The position numbers and the translations under genes are program-made. 64,000 nucleotides of DNA, from the NCBI RefSeq assembly GCF_900091555.1, contig NZ_FMCX01000002.1, positions 558,001 through 622,000 of the forward strand, given 5' to 3'. Shown in pieces: positions 41,401 to 52,600 of the stretch; the stretch's first letter is position 1, and every line of letters starts with the position of its first letter. The notes beneath the pieces were generated by a model. It searched no databases and was not told the origin of the DNA. It worked only from the letters and a program-made list of their open reading frames with translations. Source of the stretch: Micromonospora mirobrigensis. GTDB lineage: Bacteria > Actinomycetota > Actinomycetes > Mycobacteriales > Micromonosporaceae.

Positions 41401-44390
41401 GGTTCGTGCCCGACCCGTTCGGTGGCGGCCGGCTGTACCGCACCGGCGACCTCGCCCGCTGGCTGCCCGACGGCCGGATCGAGTTCGCCGGCCGCACCGA
41501 CTCGCAGGTGAAGGTGCGCGGCTTCCGCATCGAGCTGGGCGAGATCGAGGCGGTGCTGCGCGGCCACCCGTCGGTCCGGGACACCGCGGTGCTGGTCCGC
41601 GAGGACGACGGGGAGAAGAGCATCGTCGCGTACCTGACCCTGGCCGGCGACGAGGCCGCCGAGCCCGACCCGGACGCGGCGCCGGTGCCGGACTTCGACG
41701 TCGACCCGGCGCCGTGGCGGGCCTTCGCCCGTGACTTCCTGCCCGACCACATGGTCCCGTCGGCGTTCGTGGTGCTCGACCGGATGCCGCTGAGCGCCAA
41801 CCGCAAGGTCGACCGGGCCGCCCTGCCGGCGCCGGTGCGCGGTCGTACCGCCGTCGGCGCGAGCCCGCCGGACACCCCGCTGCGCGCGACCCTGGCGCAA
41901 CGCTGGGCGCAGGTGCTCGGGTACGACAGCGTCGGCATCGACGACGACTTCTTCGACCTCGGCGGCGACTCCTTCAAGGCGATCAAGGCCCTCTCCGGCA
42001 CCGACCCGGCGATCAGCGTGCTGGACCTGTTCCGCCACCCGACGATCCGGGCGCTCACCGAGCACCTGGCCGAGACCGGCGGCTCCGCCGGGCGACTGCT
42101 GCACGAGCTGACCCCGGCCCGACCGGCCACGCCGACCCGGCTGACCCTGGTCTGCGTACCGTTCGCCGCCGGCAGCGCGATCACCTTCCAGCCGCTGGCC
42201 GACGCGCTCCCACCCGGCGTCCGGTTGTACGCCCTGGAACGGCCCGGGCACGACCTGAACCGCCCCGACGAGCCCCTGCTTGGACTGGACGAGCTGGTGG
42301 ACGGCTGCGTCGCCGAGGTGGTCGAGGAGATCAGCGGCCCGGTGGCGGTGTACGGGCACTGCATGGGCGGCGCCGAGGCCGTCGAGCTGGGCCGCCGGCT
42401 GGAGGCGGCCGGGGTGGAGCTGACCGGATTGGTGATCGGCGCCCACTTCCCCGCCCCGCGCCTGCCGGGACGGGTGTTCGGCTGGCTGCGCCGCTGGTTC
42501 CCGACGCAGCGCTGGACGTCGAAGCGGCGGACGTTGGAGGCGCTGCGCGCGATGGGGTTCTTCACCGAGGTCTTCGACGAGCGGGAGAAGGACTTCGTGA
42601 TGCGGGTGGTGCTGGCCGACTCCGCGATGGGCGAGGACTACTACACCGACGTCTACGCGACCGGGCTGTCCCCGAAGCTGACGGCGCCGATCGTCTGCGT
42701 GGTGGGCGGCGGTGACCGGGCCACGGAGTTGTACCAGGAGCGGTACCTGGAGTGGGAGTTCTTCTCCGACCGGGTGTCGCTGGAGGTGATCGAGGGCGCC
42801 GGCCACTACTTCGCCAAGCACCAGCCCGACGAGGTGGCCCGGATCATCCTGGCCGGCTGCGACCCGACGGCCCCGGAGAGGTCCGCGCCGGCGGCGGCAG
42901 CGGTCGCCGACGTACCCCCGCCGACGCCCGCGGTCGCAGCCGCGCCGGCGGTCCCCGCGCCGGCCGGCGCGGCCCGGCCCGTGAAGGCGGTCACCGAGCC
43001 GGCCGCCCGGCGGGCGGCGCCCAGCCTCACGGTGTTCTACCTGGTCGCCATCGGCCAGCTGGTGTCGCTGGTCGGCAGTGGACTGACCGGGTTCGGCATG
43101 GGGCTCTGGGTCTACCAGCAGACCCGGTCGGTGTCGCTGTTCGCCACCGCCACCGTCCTGGCGCTGCTGCCCGCCGTGGTGCTCTCCCCGGTCGCCGGCG
43201 CGCTGGCCGACCGGTGGGACCGACGGCGGATCATGATCGTGGCGGACTGCCTGGCCGCGGCCGGCACGGTGAGCCTGGCGCTGCTGCTCTGGCTCGGCCA
43301 GCTGCACCTCTGGCACGTCTTCACCGCCGTCACCGTCACCGCGGTGGCGACCGCCTTCCAGCAACCCGCGTACCTGGCGGCCGTCACCCAACTGGTGCCC
43401 AAGCGGTACTACGGTCGGGCCAACGGGATCGTCTCGCTGGGCACGGCGACGAGCACGGTGCTGGCGCCGCTGCTCGGCGGGGCGCTGGTGATCGCGGTGG
43501 GGCTGCGCGGGATCGTCGTGATCGACCTGCTCACCTTCGTCGTCGCGGTGACCGTGACCCTGTCGGTCCGCTTCCCCGACAGCCTCTTCGTCAGGCGCGA
43601 GGAGTCGTTCCGGCGGGCGGTGCTCGGCGGCTGGCGGTTCATCGTCCGCAGGCACGGGCTGGTGGCGCTGGTGGTGCTGACCGCGTCGCTGAACTACTTC
43701 TTCGCCATGGTCGAGGTCCTGGTCACCCCGCTGACCCTCTCCTTCGGCGACCCGGCGGTGCTGGGCCGGGTGCTCGCCGCCAGCGGCGTCGGCATGCTGG
43801 TCGGCTCGGTGCTGATGGGGGTGTGGGGCGGCACGGCCCGGCGTACCACCGGCATCCTGGGCAGCGTCGTGCTGCTCGGCGCGTCGCTGCTCACCGTGGG
43901 CCTGCGCCCCGACCCGCTCTTCCCGGCGCTCGGCCTGTTCGGCATGGGCCTGGCCACCGCGCTGGTGAACACCCACTGGCTGGCCATCGTGCAGGCGAAG
44001 GTGGGGTTGGAGCTCCAGGGCCGGGTGCTCTCCATGGGCCAGATGCTGTCCTGGCTGATGGTGCCGGCCGGTTTCCTCTCCGCCGGCCCGCTGGCCGAGC
44101 ACGTCTTCGCCCCGCTCGTGTCACCCGGTGGGGCGCTGGCCGCCGTGGTCGGCACCGGGCCCGGTCGGGGCATGGCCCTCGCGGCGGTCGTGGCCGGCCT
44201 CTGCGCCCTCGCCCTCGCCGCGGTGGGCATCGCCTACCGGCCGATCCGCGACATCGAGGACGAGCTGCCCGACAACGATCCCGGCACCGTCGTCCTGGCC
44301 GACAAGGACCGCCTCCAGGCCGAGGCGGACCGCCGGCTCGCCGAGCACCGCCGCCGCTCGGCGCCGGTCCGGGCGGGTGGTGGCCGATGA
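32460..44390 (+). CDS. NRPS1: C-A-T-KS-AT-T-C-A-T-TE fused to an MFS transporter
   Basis: A 3976-residue hybrid synthetase. Order by residue: C (29-460, HHVAVDE), A1 (496-1000), T (1034-1105), KS (1139-1564, TACSTS and EAHGTGT), AT (1657-2005, GHSLGEY), T (2044-2120), C (2149-2610, HHTVSDG), A2 (2625-3123), T (3141-3206), TE (3224-3463), an Ala/Pro linker, then a full MFS transporter (3522-3937) and a charged tail. The hand-read A1 code DLTKVGEVGK fits Asn; A2 DMPQVGLVWK is closest to Gly. No KR, DH or ER follows the AT, so the malonyl-type unit stays as a beta-keto group. The TE has GHCMGG, Cys in place of Ser. Its ATG follows AAGGAGG. The frame is unbroken into the MFS part. It is the first gene of a six-gene overlapping operon; its stop overlaps NRPS2 by 4 nt. 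Confidence 0.9.
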   Translation: MTDVLRSRPATPVAPPPPDPARAVPPGDPVPASHEQRQMWSLSRLDPDPAGYLVPLAYRLRGPLDSPALAAALDALVARHAALRTTLVPADDGAGRRDATPRLLQVVHEPRPGLLRVHDLSGLPAWQRDQEVRARLHAETRVPLDPERGPVLRANLLCCTPQEHVLLLTFHHVAVDEWSLGILHDEWERLYTAHRTGRPADLDPVTVDHRDHAARQHDWLRGAEAAAQRDHWHARLADAPAVLELPTGGPRPELPSGAGATLSVPLDVPDGLLALCRRVGASPYMVMLATLHVLLARWTGQRDIVVGTPVANRRRTETQRLVGLLLNTVAIRARLDDDPSFETLLGRVRTAALDALANGELPFPALLESLRPARRPGFTPLFQVMFVYGREATPPRLDDLEVTTVEVPTSTAKFDLTVSVRENADGVRTELEYRTDLFDDDTIGRLAGHFQTLLRSLVADPAAPVGSAAMLTDEEHRELVVAANRTATPTAPDEPVHLLIERQAGRTPDRVAVTDDNTALSYRELHARADALAGTLRGRGVGIGDLVGVLLPRSVSFAVAVLATLRTGAAYVPMDPANPPARLRHLIDDTAAPVVLTCPELTHLVPDGRALLMPEPDEPTPAARPGPDGGGPRRRPRRRPEPTPDDLAYVIHTSGSTGRPKGVMVTHRGVGNYVRWAAQAYRLRPGDVVPLHSSVGFDLTVTSLLVPLVTGATVRMLGDHLGPEALGEALRTQRPAFGLVKITPAQLDLVRHQLGPAELADRTRCFVIGGENLRADQVAPWRTHAPDTALVNEYGPTETVVGCAAYEVDPATPVDGSVPIGRPIANTELYVLDSWGNPVPVGVVGELYVGGAGVARGYLNQPTLTAQRFVPHPFSATPGARLYRTGDLVRRRPDGNLEYLGRTDNQVKLRGYRIECGEIEAAVRRHRPDGDVTVQLRRDDPDDPRLVAYLAGGAPTDAAALRAALAVELPSYLVPSDVVLLDALPLTRNGKLDTAALPAPGRAAPRQRVDAAPERPAPEPPSAVAGPTTWDATRIRLERLVAEVWRDVLGVAEVGARDNFFDLGGHSMRLLAVLRRLREQVGDAVTVTDLFRNPTVESLAAFLTTATTGTTAPATPAPAPADIPRPRAGDDTGRPDGLIAVVGMAGRFPGARDVDEYWHNIRAGVESVREFTVEEMLADGADPERIDDPAYVRSGTWLPGIDEFDAAFFGITPREAQTLDPQHRMLLECAWHALEHAGYDPARHPGRIGLFAGSGRSAYLLDHLSTHPELLHTVGEHQLSISNDKDFLLSRVAYKLDLTGPAVTVATACSTSLVAVHLGRQSLLTGESDLVLAGGVSVFPAQRRGYLHHDGGVYSPDGHCRPFSADARGSIASSGVGVVALKRLEDAVADGDTVYAVIRGSAINNDGARRTGYTAPGVDGQVAVITAAHAAAGVDPGSVSYVEAHGTGTSLGDPIEVAALTEAFRRGTDGRGFCALGSVKANIGHTDAAAGIAGLLKTVLALHHRTLPPTINVRRPHPAIDFASSPFHLPDTARPWPGDGPRRAGVSSFGMGGTNAHVVLEEPPAAPPARPPAPATGPQLLALSARTPGSLERQTGQVRDWLDAHPGAELADVAAALGRRQPMAQRRFLVAADRADALTALDSAQRQFGGAHPGGRRALVFAFPGHGAQHVAMGAGLYRGEPTYRAVVDECADLLRDELGLDLRTLLSPEPDGHPAAERLLARPALIQPALFVTEYALARALLARGVEPDLMVGHSLGEYVAACLAGVFSPTDALRLVAARGALAERTPVGAMLAVGLPEAAATELLGDDLSLAAVNAPELCVLSGTPEAIEAVRARLTGDGVQCRPLRVTRGYHSALLDPVLDEFAAHARRVTYHEPQRPYLTNLTGGPVEPGQVTDPAYWVEHLRRPVRFAESAALLAEQDAVLAELGPGHALGGLARLAGLRPGQVVAAMRHPRADADDLTTLLDAVGRLWLAGVEVDWGRFHGPRRRLALPGYPFERRRYWIDPAPRTGPTGPAPALPAAEPTTPEAPETAGNRPALSTAYVAPSTPAQECVAQLWSDLLGIRPVGALDDFFELGGHSLLATQFVVRLRARLGVALPLEAVFATPTVAGLAAALPATGAVATAEPVRPAAAPVLPRAGADAGPAPLSSGQHRLWFLDQAYEQDAYTVSTALLLDGDLDVDALRGALGELVRRHESLRTVFPLGDDGDPVQRVLPPGPVDLPVVTAPADADDTAPAPGGIVEAAVADALPPWAHAALAADVRRPFDLARGPLFRAVLLRVADDRHVLSLTMHHTVSDGWSLGIVADEVVTGYDAAVHDRPSPLPDLAIQYGDYARWQRGRLADPDSADVRYWREQLAGVAAVLEVPADRPRPPVQSFHGAAHARVLPSATADELRRFSQARGVTLAMTVLAAWKTLLWRWTGQRDICVGTPVAGRVRAELEPMVGFFVNMLPLRTTIDAERTFDELLGQVRRTALGAYDHQEVPFERLVDLVDAPRDLSRNPLFQVMFNMLNVPERELRAEGLRVTQFAVEPGIAQQDLALYAYEVPEGLRFRLEYNTDLFDAATAERMTGHLERLLAAAVADPGTRLGDLAVLTPAELDRVAGWNDTATAYDWPGTAPGRTPTLVELVAHQVAMNPHRPAVTFGATTLSYAELDARANRLAHRLRRAGVGPDRTVAVCLHRCEELPVTLLGVLKAGGGYVPVDPDYPVERQRYVLTHSGATVLVTEAGLTDRFTGYAGEVLLAGAAADTGPDPDPGPPAGPEHLAYVIYTSGSTGRPKGVRVTHGAVVNTLAAMRERPGLTADGTMLAMASFAFDMSVPELFLPLVVGARMLLVGRDVGYDAPRLAALLAAERVTLAQGTPATWRLLIETGWAGQPGLTAVCGGEAVSAPLARQLAERVDALWNLYGPTEAAVWSTMELLTPDVTRVTVGRPIGNVRAYVLDGRLSPVPVGVLGELYLGGAGLARDYLGDPELTAQRFVPDPFGGGRLYRTGDLARWLPDGRIEFAGRTDSQVKVRGFRIELGEIEAVLRGHPSVRDTAVLVREDDGEKSIVAYLTLAGDEAAEPDPDAAPVPDFDVDPAPWRAFARDFLPDHMVPSAFVVLDRMPLSANRKVDRAALPAPVRGRTAVGASPPDTPLRATLAQRWAQVLGYDSVGIDDDFFDLGGDSFKAIKALSGTDPAISVLDLFRHPTIRALTEHLAETGGSAGRLLHELTPARPATPTRLTLVCVPFAAGSAITFQPLADALPPGVRLYALERPGHDLNRPDEPLLGLDELVDGCVAEVVEEISGPVAVYGHCMGGAEAVELGRRLEAAGVELTGLVIGAHFPAPRLPGRVFGWLRRWFPTQRWTSKRRTLEALRAMGFFTEVFDEREKDFVMRVVLADSAMGEDYYTDVYATGLSPKLTAPIVCVVGGGDRATELYQERYLEWEFFSDRVSLEVIEGAGHYFAKHQPDEVARIILAGCDPTAPERSAPAAAAVADVPPPTPAVAAAPAVPAPAGAARPVKAVTEPAARRAAPSLTVFYLVAIGQLVSLVGSGLTGFGMGLWVYQQTRSVSLFATATVLALLPAVVLSPVAGALADRWDRRRIMIVADCLAAAGTVSLALLLWLGQLHLWHVFTAVTVTAVATAFQQPAYLAAVTQLVPKRYYGRANGIVSLGTATSTVLAPLLGGALVIAVGLRGIVVIDLLTFVVAVTVTLSVRFPDSLFVRREESFRRAVLGGWRFIVRRHGLVALVVLTASLNYFFAMVEVLVTPLTLSFGDPAVLGRVLAASGVGMLVGSVLMGVWGGTARRTTGILGSVVLLGASLLTVGLRPDPLFPALGLFGMGLATALVNTHWLAIVQAKVGLELQGRVLSMGQMLSWLMVPAGFLSAGPLAEHVFAPLVSPGGALAAVVGTGPGRGMALAAVVAGLCALALAAVGIAYRPIRDIEDELPDNDPGTVVLADKDRLQAEADRRLAEHRRRSAPVRAGGGR

Positions 44391-47300
44391 GCGCCCCGGC
44401 CCGACCCGCCGGCCCGACCCGCCGCACCGGCGGCCGACGCCCCGCCGCCGGCCCGTCCACCATGGACTGTCTGCACCGGATGGTGGCCGCGCAGGCCGCC
44501 CGGACCCCGCTGGCGGAGGCGGTCCGGCACGCCGGGGGCACACTGTCGTACCGCGAGCTCGACGAGGCGGCGAACCGGCTGGCCCGGGTGCTGCTCGCCC
44601 GGGGGGTGAGCCGACAGGACCGGATCGGGGTGTGCCTGCCGCGTACCCCGGAGCTGGTGGTCGCGCTGCTCGCCGTGCTCAAGGCCGGCGCCTGCTACGT
44701 GCCGCTGGACCCGGCGTACCCGCCGGCCCGGGTGGCCTTCATGACCGCCGACTCCGGGGCCCGGCTGGTGCTGACCCGCGCCGACCTCGCCGACCGGTTC
44801 CCGGGACTGGCCGTCCCGCTCGACCGGCTCGACCTGCCGCCCGACGGCGGTGACCCGGCGGCGCCGGCGAACCCCACCGACCTGGCGTACGTCATCTACA
44901 CCTCCGGCTCCACCGGACGCCCCAAGGGGGTGGCCATCGAGCACCGCTCGGCGGCGGTGCTGATGCACTGGACCCGGCAGACCTTCGACGACGTCGAACT
45001 GGGCGGGATGCTCGCCGCCACCTCCGTCTGCTTCGACCTGTCGGTCTTCGAGATCTTCGGCCCGCTCTGCTGGGGCGGCCGGGTGCTGCTCGTCGACGAC
45101 GTGCTGGCCCTCGCCGCCCCCGGCGCGGACCGGCTGCCGGTCACCCTGGTCAACACCGTCCCCTCCGCGATCGGGGAACTGCTCACCGCCGACGCCCTGC
45201 CGGCGGGCGTGCGGACGGTTTGCCTGGCCGGTGAGCCGCTGACCGGCGCGCTGGCCGCCCGGGTCCGGGCCCGTCCGCAGGTACGCCGGCTGTGCAACCT
45301 CTACGGCCCGTCCGAGGACACCACGTACTCCACCTGGGCGGAGGTGCCGGCGGACGGCGGGGACCCGCCGATCGGCCGGCCGCTGCCGGGGACCCGGGCG
45401 TACGTCCTCGACCCCGACGGGCGACCGGTGGCGCCCGGCGAGCCGGGTGAGCTGCACCTGGCCGGGACGGGCCTGGCCCGCGGCTACCTGGACCGGCCCG
45501 AGGAGACCCGGGCCCGGTTCCTGGCCGACCCGTTCCGCCCCGGCGAGCGGATGTACCGCACCGGCGACCGGGTCCGGCTGCGCCCCGACGGTCAGCTGGC
45601 CTACCTGGGCCGCCTCGACGACCAGGTGAAGCTGCGCGGCTACCGGATCGAGCTGGGCGAGGTGGCCGCCCGGCTGGCCGCCCTGCCCGGCGTACGCGAC
45701 GCCACCGCCGCCGTCCGCACCGGACCGAGCGGCGACCCGCTGCTGGTCGGCTACCTGGTCGGCGAGCGGCGCGACGACGTCCGGGCCCGGCTGGCCGGGG
45801 TGCTGCCCGCGCCCCTGGTCCCGACGACCGTGCTCTGGCTGGACCGGCTGCCCACCCTGCCCAACGGCAAGGTGGACCGGTCGGCGCTGCCCTCCCCCAC
45901 CTTCGGCGCCGGATCGGACGGCGGAGCGCTCGCCGGTACGGCCGGCACGGTGGCGGCGGTCTGGCGGGAGGTGCTCGGCGTGCCGGTCGCCGCCGACGGC
46001 GACTTCCTCGACCTGGGCGGCGACTCGCTGCTGGCGGTCCGCTGCGCCACCCGGCTGGCCGTGGCCACCGGCCGGCCGGTCCGGCCCGGTGACCTCTTCG
46101 CCCACCCGACCGTCGCCGCGCTCGCCGCCCACCTCGACCGGCTGGCCGCCGAGCCGTCGCCAGGTGGTCACGTCCCGGCCGTGACCCCCGAGCCGGCACC
46201 GGGTGACCCGGCCCCGGCCGAGCAGCTGGCCGACCCGGGCCCGGACGAGGCCGCGCCGCTGTCGGCCGCGCAGGCCCGGCTGTGGTTCCTGTACCGGCTC
46301 GACCCGGCGGACACCTCCTACCTGCTGGCCTTCGCGGTGCGCTTCGACGCGCCGCTGGACCCCGACCGGCTGGCCCGGGCGCTGCGCCTGGTGGTGCATC
46401 GGCATCCGGCCCTGCGCACCGTCTTCCCGGCCGGCCCGGACGGGCCGGTGCAGCGGGTCCGGGCCACCGCCGGTCCACCACCGGCGGTCGCGCCGGCCGA
46501 ACCGGGTACGCCCCTGGACCAACGGCTCGAACGGCTCACCGCCGAGGCCACCCGCACCCCGATGGACCTGGCCACCGGGCCGCTGCTCCGCGCCCACCTG
46601 CTGCCCGACGACACCGGCCGGGCGGTGGCGCTGCTGCTGGTGGTGCACCACATCGTCTGCGACGACTGGTCGTTCGGGCTGATCGTGCGGGACCTGGCCC
46701 GGGCGTACGACGATCCCGACGAGCTGCGGTCCCCGGCGGCCGGGCCGGCCACGTTCGCCGTGGCCCAGCGCGACTGGCTGGCCGGGCCGGCGGGACGGCG
46801 GGCGCTGACCGACGTGCTCGACGAGCTGCGCGGCGCACCCGACCTGCTGGACCTGCCCGCCACGCCACCGGACCGGTTCGCGGGCCCGACCTGGCCGGAG
46901 CTGCCGCCGCCCACGCGGTCCGAAACGCCCGGCGGGGCCGCGCTGCGGACCACCCTCGACCCGGCCACCGCCGACGCGGTACGCCGGCTGGCCCGCGCCG
47001 AGCGGGTCAGCCTGCACATGGTCGGGCTGGCCGCGTTCGCCACCCTGCTCGGCGCGGCCACCGGCCGGAACGACCTGCTGGTCGGCGTCGCGTTCGCCGG
47101 CCGGACCAGCGTCGCCGCCGAGGCGAGCGTCGGCTGTCACGTCAACACCGTGCCACTGCGGCTGCGCCCGGCGCCCGAGCGCCGCTTCGCCGACCTGCTC
47201 GCCGAGGCCCGTCGGGTCACCCTGCTCGCCGCCGCCCACCAGGACGTCCCCTTCGACCTGCTGGTGGAGCGGCTGCGGCCCACCCGCCGGCCGGGCCGCA

Positions 47301-47605
47301 CCCCGCTGGTGCAGGTGGCGTTCGGGGTGCAGAACGCCCCGCCGGCCCGGCACCGCACCGCCGACGGAATCCGGTTCACCGGCGTGGAGCTGACCCCGGA
47401 CACCGCCCGGCTCGACCTGACCCTCTGGCTCGACGAGCGGCGCGACGGGCTGGCGGCACTGTGGACGTACCGCACCGATCTGTTCGACCGCGACGGGGTG
47501 GTCGCCTGGCACCGCCGGTTCACGGCGCTGCTGCGCACCGTCGCCGCCGACCCCCGGCGCAGTCTCGCCGACTGCGTCGACACCCTGGGAGCGAGAGATG
47601 ACTGA
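44387..47605 (+). CDS. NRPS2: A-T-C protein, probable loading module
   Basis: A 1072-residue synthetase. A domain at about 26-503 ([20 protein letters not shown]-like core, PNGKVDR), T at 520-587 (GGDSLLA), C at 624-1068 with HHIVCDD (about 755). The hand-read code DLFNCALTYK resembles the Ala code DLFNNALTYK. Having no C domain before its A domain, it is the best candidate for loading the first residue; its C-terminal C domain must then act on a carrier domain of another protein, most simply T of NRPS3. The start overlaps the stop of NRPS1 (ATGA), and its end overlaps the first oxygenase by 8 nt, so all are cotranslated. Confidence 0.88.
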   Translation: MSAPARPAGPTRRTGGRRPAAGPSTMDCLHRMVAAQAARTPLAEAVRHAGGTLSYRELDEAANRLARVLLARGVSRQDRIGVCLPRTPELVVALLAVLKAGACYVPLDPAYPPARVAFMTADSGARLVLTRADLADRFPGLAVPLDRLDLPPDGGDPAAPANPTDLAYVIYTSGSTGRPKGVAIEHRSAAVLMHWTRQTFDDVELGGMLAATSVCFDLSVFEIFGPLCWGGRVLLVDDVLALAAPGADRLPVTLVNTVPSAIGELLTADALPAGVRTVCLAGEPLTGALAARVRARPQVRRLCNLYGPSEDTTYSTWAEVPADGGDPPIGRPLPGTRAYVLDPDGRPVAPGEPGELHLAGTGLARGYLDRPEETRARFLADPFRPGERMYRTGDRVRLRPDGQLAYLGRLDDQVKLRGYRIELGEVAARLAALPGVRDATAAVRTGPSGDPLLVGYLVGERRDDVRARLAGVLPAPLVPTTVLWLDRLPTLPNGKVDRSALPSPTFGAGSDGGALAGTAGTVAAVWREVLGVPVAADGDFLDLGGDSLLAVRCATRLAVATGRPVRPGDLFAHPTVAALAAHLDRLAAEPSPGGHVPAVTPEPAPGDPAPAEQLADPGPDEAAPLSAAQARLWFLYRLDPADTSYLLAFAVRFDAPLDPDRLARALRLVVHRHPALRTVFPAGPDGPVQRVRATAGPPPAVAPAEPGTPLDQRLERLTAEATRTPMDLATGPLLRAHLLPDDTGRAVALLLVVHHIVCDDWSFGLIVRDLARAYDDPDELRSPAAGPATFAVAQRDWLAGPAGRRALTDVLDELRGAPDLLDLPATPPDRFAGPTWPELPPPTRSETPGGAALRTTLDPATADAVRRLARAERVSLHMVGLAAFATLLGAATGRNDLLVGVAFAGRTSVAAEASVGCHVNTVPLRLRPAPERRFADLLAEARRVTLLAAAHQDVPFDLLVERLRPTRRPGRTPLVQVAFGVQNAPPARHRTADGIRFTGVELTPDTARLDLTLWLDERRDGLAALWTYRTDLFDRDGVVAWHRRFTALLRTVAADPRRSLADCVDTLGARDD

Positions 47606-48656
47606 ACAGACCCGGGTCGCGCGGACCATCCCCCGACGCGGCCGTGAACGCGACCTGGTGGAGGTACGCCCCGACTGGCCCGGCGGCCCGCTGCCGGCCC
47701 TGGTCCGGGCGAACCTGCCCGACGTGGACCTCGCCGGCTGGCTGGCCGGGCACCGCGACCGGGTCGACGAGCTGGCCCGCCGGCACGGCGCCGTGCTGTT
47801 CCGCGGGTTCGCCGTGGCCGGTGCGGCCGACTTCCGCACCGTGATGGCCGCGCTCTCCGACGACGTGCTCTCCTACGGCGAGCGCTCCTCGCCGCGCAGC
47901 CAGGTCACCGAGGGCGTCTACACCTCCACCGAACACCCGGCCGACCAGCCGATCGTGCTGCACAACGAGCAGTCGTACACGGTGAACTGGCCGCTGCGGG
48001 TCGTCTTCCACTGCGAGGTGGAGCCGGCCGCCGGCGGTCGTACGCCGCTCGCCGACAGCCGGCGGGTGCTGGCCCGGCTGCGCCCGGAGACCGTCGCCGA
48101 GTTCGAGCGGCGCGGGGTGCTCTACCGGCGCAACTACCTGCCCGGGATCAGCCTGAGCTGGCAGACCGCGTTCCAGACCGACCGGCGGGAGGACGTCGAG
48201 GCGTACTGCGCGCGGGCCCTGATCGACACCGAGTGGGTCGGCGAGCAGCAGCTGCGGACCCGGCAGGTCCGCCCGGCGGTACGCCGGCACCCGGTCACCG
48301 GCGAGCGGACCTGGTTCAACCACGCGCTGTTCTTCCACGTCACATCGCTGCCCGACGAGGTCGGCGCCGGCCTGCGGGCCGCCCTGGCCGAGGAGGACCT
48401 GCCCTACCAGACCGCGTACGGCGACGGCACGCCGATCGGCGCCGAGGTGCTGGCCGAGCTGCGGGCCGCGTACGCCGCGGAGACCCGCTCCTTCGCCTGG
48501 CAGCGCGGCGACGTGCTGCTGGTGGAGAACATGCTCGCCGCGCACGCCCGGGAGCCGTTCACCCCGCCCCGGCGGATCCTCACCGCGATGTCCGACCCGG
48601 TCGCCGCCCCCGAGCTGACCGCCCGACGCGCCGAGGCGACGGGAGAGCCGGCATGA
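47598..48656 (+). CDS. TauD/SyrP-like Fe(II)/2-oxoglutarate oxygenase 1
   Basis: A 352-residue oxygenase. VLHNEQSY (about 116-123) gives the His-x-Glu pair of the iron site, and AAHAREPF (about 314-321) the distal His; R324-325 region (PRRILTAM) offers the 2-oxoglutarate-binding Arg. SyrP/AsnO-type members hydroxylate the beta-carbon of Asp, Asn or other residues, free or on a carrier protein. NRPS1 is predicted to take Asn, so 3-hydroxyasparagine is a reasonable target, but the pairing of oxygenase and module is not shown by sequence. Overlaps NRPS2 by 8 nt and oxygenase 2 by 4 nt. Confidence 0.85.
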   Translation: MTEQTRVARTIPRRGRERDLVEVRPDWPGGPLPALVRANLPDVDLAGWLAGHRDRVDELARRHGAVLFRGFAVAGAADFRTVMAALSDDVLSYGERSSPRSQVTEGVYTSTEHPADQPIVLHNEQSYTVNWPLRVVFHCEVEPAAGGRTPLADSRRVLARLRPETVAEFERRGVLYRRNYLPGISLSWQTAFQTDRREDVEAYCARALIDTEWVGEQQLRTRQVRPAVRRHPVTGERTWFNHALFFHVTSLPDEVGAGLRAALAEEDLPYQTAYGDGTPIGAEVLAELRAAYAAETRSFAWQRGDVLLVENMLAAHAREPFTPPRRILTAMSDPVAAPELTARRAEATGEPA

Positions 48657-49669
48657 GCGGGCCCACCCCGCGCCGGCGGGGCACCGCCACGATAGGCGCC
48701 CCGGTGACCCGCCGGGTGCTCGTCGACGACGAGTTCGTGCTGCTCGTCGAGGCCGCCGTACCCGACCTGGACCTGGCCGGCTGGCTGACCGGCCGCCGCC
48801 CGCAGCTGCTGGCCGACCTGGACCGGTACGGGGCGGTGTTCTTCCGCGGCTTCGACGTCCGCATCCCCGACGACTTCAGCCGGGCCGCCCGGGCGGTCGG
48901 CCCGGACCTGCTCGGCTACCTGGAACGCGCCGCCCCGCGGCACGAGGTCGCCGACCGGGTGTTCACCTCCACCGAGTTCAACGCCGGGCAGTGGATCCCG
49001 CTGCACCACGAGATGTCGTACTCGCACAACTGGCCCAGCTACCTGTACTTCTGGTGCGGGCAGCCGGCCACCGGCAGCGGCGGGGCCACCCCGCTGGCCA
49101 GTGAGCGGGTCACCACCCCGCTGATCCCCGGCGACGTCCGGGAACGGTTCCTGCGGCACGGGGTGCGCTACGTGCGCAACTACGGCCCGCACCTGGACCT
49201 GCCCTGGCAGGAGGCGTTCCAGACCACCGACCGGGCGGAGGTCGAGGCGTACTGCGCGGCGTCGGCGACCGAGTTCACCTGGCTGGGCGCCGACGGGCTG
49301 CGGACGGTCGCCCGGCGGCAGGCGGTCGCCGCCCACCCGCGGACCGGGGAGACGGTGTGGTTCAACCACGCCCACCTGTTCCACGCGACGAACCTGCCGG
49401 CGGAGGTCTCCGCCGCGCTGATCCGCGAGTACGGCCCGGAGGGGCTGCCCCGCAACGCCTACTTCGGCGACGGCGAGCCGATCCCCGACGAGGTGGCCAC
49501 CGGGCTGCGGGAGCTGTATCGGGAACACGCGGTGTCGGTTCCCTGGCAGCGCGGCGACGTGCTGGTGGTGGACAACTTCCTGGCGACCCACGGTCGCGAA
49601 CCCTTCAGCGGCGACCGGCAGATCCTGGTCGCCATGTCCGACCTCTACGTCAACCGGAGCGCGGTGTGA
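48653..49669 (+). CDS. TauD/SyrP-like Fe(II)/2-oxoglutarate oxygenase 2
   Basis: A 338-residue paralogue of the gene before it. LHHEMSYSHNWP (about 119-130) gives the His-x-Glu iron ligands, and ATHGREPFSGDRQILVAM (about 303-320) the distal His and the 2-oxoglutarate Arg. Both proteins share VFTSTE-type and WFNHA.LFH blocks, so they arose by duplication, but are divergent enough to have different substrates. Its ATG overlaps the stop of oxygenase 1 and its stop overlaps the GTG of NRPS3. Likely acts on Glu or a neighbouring residue bound to NRPS3, or on Asn. Confidence 0.85.
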   Translation: MSGPTPRRRGTATIGAPVTRRVLVDDEFVLLVEAAVPDLDLAGWLTGRRPQLLADLDRYGAVFFRGFDVRIPDDFSRAARAVGPDLLGYLERAAPRHEVADRVFTSTEFNAGQWIPLHHEMSYSHNWPSYLYFWCGQPATGSGGATPLASERVTTPLIPGDVRERFLRHGVRYVRNYGPHLDLPWQEAFQTTDRAEVEAYCAASATEFTWLGADGLRTVARRQAVAAHPRTGETVWFNHAHLFHATNLPAEVSAALIREYGPEGLPRNAYFGDGEPIPDEVATGLRELYREHAVSVPWQRGDVLVVDNFLATHGREPFSGDRQILVAMSDLYVNRSAV

Positions 49670-52600
49670 ACGGCTACCGTCTGTCCCCGATCCAGCGACT
49701 CGCCTGGTCGCACAAGCACGACCTGGTCCGGGCCCGGGTGCGCCTCGACCGGCCACTGGACCGGGCCCGGTTGCAGGCCGCCGTGGACACGGTGGTGGCC
49801 CGGCACGAGGCGCTGCGGCTGACCCTGGTGCACCACCCCGGCCTGCGGGTGCCGATGCAGGACGTCGACGACGACCGCGCCGTCACCGTCGGCGCGCAGG
49901 GCGAACTGTCGGTCACCGTCGGCGACGACGCCCTGGAGCTGGCCGCCACCCCGCTGATCGCCGACCCGGCCGGCCTGCGGCTGGTCCTGGCCGACCTGGC
50001 CCGGGCGTACGCCGGTGAGGCGCTGCCGGAGGACCCGGAGGCGTTGCAGTTCCTCGACGTCGCCGAGTGGCAGCTGGAGGAGCGCGAGGCGGCCCCGGCC
50101 GCCGCGCCGGCCGCGCCGGCCGCCCGGCTGGTCACCCCGCACGGTGACGACCCCACCGCCCTGGTCACCGCCACGGTGGACGCCGCCGACCTGGCCGACG
50201 TGGCGCGGACCGCCGGCGTCGAGCCGGGCACCGTGCTGCTGGCCGCCTGGGCGGTGGCGGTGGCCCGCCGCGCGGAGGCGCCGGACGGCGCCGACGAGGC
50301 GGAGCTGGTGCTGGCCCGGTGGAACGACGGCCGGCACGCGGCCGGCACCGAGACCGTGGTGGGCCCGCTCGGCGGCTACGGTCCGCTGCGGCTGCCCCTG
50401 CCGCTGCCCGCCGCCCCGGCCGACCTGCTGGCCGCCGTGCGCGCCGCCGAGGTCGCCGCCGACGACGCCTTCCACCTGGTCGACCCGGTGGACGACCAGA
50501 CCGGGGCGGTCGCCGGCTTCGCGGTCGAGTCCGTCGTGGACCCGGCCACGCTGGCCGAACTGGGTGCCGCCGCGGTGGAGGTGGCCACCCCGGCGGCGGC
50601 CGCCGGACCGCAGCTCACCGCGCTGCTCGACGGCGACCGGATCACCCTGCGGGTGGTCGGTGGCCAGTGGCTGCTGGACTCGCTGCTCGCGGTCCTGCGC
50701 ACCCTGCCGGCCGCGCCGCCCGAGGGCACGGCGCCGGTCGGGCTCGGCGACGCGGAGGCCCGCTGGCTGACCGAGGCGGCCGGCGCCCCGGGTGGGGCGT
50801 CGACGCGTACCCTCGTGGAGCTGCTCGACGCGGGCCTGGCGGGGATGGCTCCCGACGCCGTGGCGGTGCTCGCCGCGGACGGCGGGTACACCGCCGGTGA
50901 GCTGCGGGAGCGGGCCGCGCGGGTGGCCGGCGCGCTGGCCGCGCGCGGGCTGCGCGGCGCCCCGGTCGGGGTGCTGGCCGCCCGGTCCCGGGAGACCGTG
51001 GTGGCGTTCCTCGGCGTGCTGCGCGCCGGGGCGGTCTTCGTCCCGCTGGACCCGGACGCCCCGGCGCCACGGCTCGCCGCCCAGCTCGCGGCGGTCGACG
51101 CGCGGCTCGTGGTGGGTGCCGGCGGCCCGGCGACCGTGTCCGTCGACGACCTGGTCGCGGCCGGCGAGCGGCCGCCCGCCGCGCTGCCCGCCCCGGCCGA
51201 CCCGGCGTACGTCATCTTCACGTCCGGCTCGACCGGCACGCCGCGACCGGTGCAGGTGTCGCACGGCGCCGCCGCGCACCTGGCCGACGCCCTCGAAACG
51301 GCCGTCTACGCCCGCAGCCGGCCGGGGCTGCGGGTGGCGGTGAACGCCCCGCTCACCTTCGACGCCTCGATCAAGCAGCTGGTGCAGCTCGGCCACGGCC
51401 GCGGCCTCTACCTGGTGCCGGAGGAGACCCGCCGCGACGGCGCCGAGCTGGCCGCCACCCTGGCCGCGCACGACGTCGACGTGCTCGACCTGACCCCGTC
51501 GCAGCTGCGCATCCTGCTCGCCGGGGCGGGCGGGCGGCGGCTGCCCGGCCTGCTGCTGCTCGGTGGGGAGGCGATCGCCCCGGACCTGTGGGAGACGGTG
51601 GCGGCGCTGCCCGGCGTCCGGGCGGTCAACCTGTACGGCCCGACCGAGTGCACGGTGGACACCAGCGCCGCCGAGATCCGCGCCGGGGACGCGCCCGGCA
51701 TCGGCCGGCCGCTGCCCGGCGTCACGGTGTGGGTGCTCGACGAGCGGCTGCGTCCGGTCCCGCCCGGGGTGGCCGGGGAGCTCTGCGTCGCCGGACCGCA
51801 GCTCGCCGACGGCTACCGGAGCGACCCGGAGAGCACCGCCCGCCGGTTCGTCTCCGTGGAGCTGCCGTCCGGGCGCACCGAGCGGGTGTACCGCACCGGC
51901 GACCGGGTCCGCTTCGACGCCGACCGACGGCTGCGCTACCTGGGCCGCCTCGACGACCAGGTGAAGATCCACGGCTTCCGGGTGGAGCCGGGCGAGGTGG
52001 CCGCGGTGCTGCGTGGGCACCCGGAGGTGGCCGACGCCGCCGTGGTGGCCCGGGACGACGACGGGCACGGCGACCGGCTGGTCGCCTACGTGCGCCCGGG
52101 TCGCCCCGCCCGGGCAGTCGACGTGGACGTCGAGCGGATCGCCGGGGTCAACCCGCACGAGACCCGCTACCTGTACGACGAGATCTTCGTCCAGCGGGTC
52201 TATCTGCGCGACGGCATCGTGCTGCGGCCCGGGGCGACCGTGCTCGACGTGGGCGCGAACATCGGCATGTTCTCGCTCTTCGTGCACGCCGCCTGCCCGG
52301 ACGCGACGATCCACGCGTTCGAGCCGGTGCCGTCGGTGGCCGGGCTGCTGCGCCGCAACGTCACCGAGTTCGGCGTACCGGCGACGGTGCACGCCTTCGG
52401 GCTGTCGAGGGCGGCCGGGGAGGTCTCCTTCACCTACTACCCGGGCTACTCGATGATGTCCGGCCACGCCGCGTACGCCGACCCGGCCGCCGAGGTGGCG
52501 GTGATCAAGCGGTTCCTCGCCAACGAGCGGGACGCCGGGGCCGACCAGCGGGACGTGCTGCTGGGGCGGGTCGACGAGCTGCTCGCCGAGCGTTTCGCCG

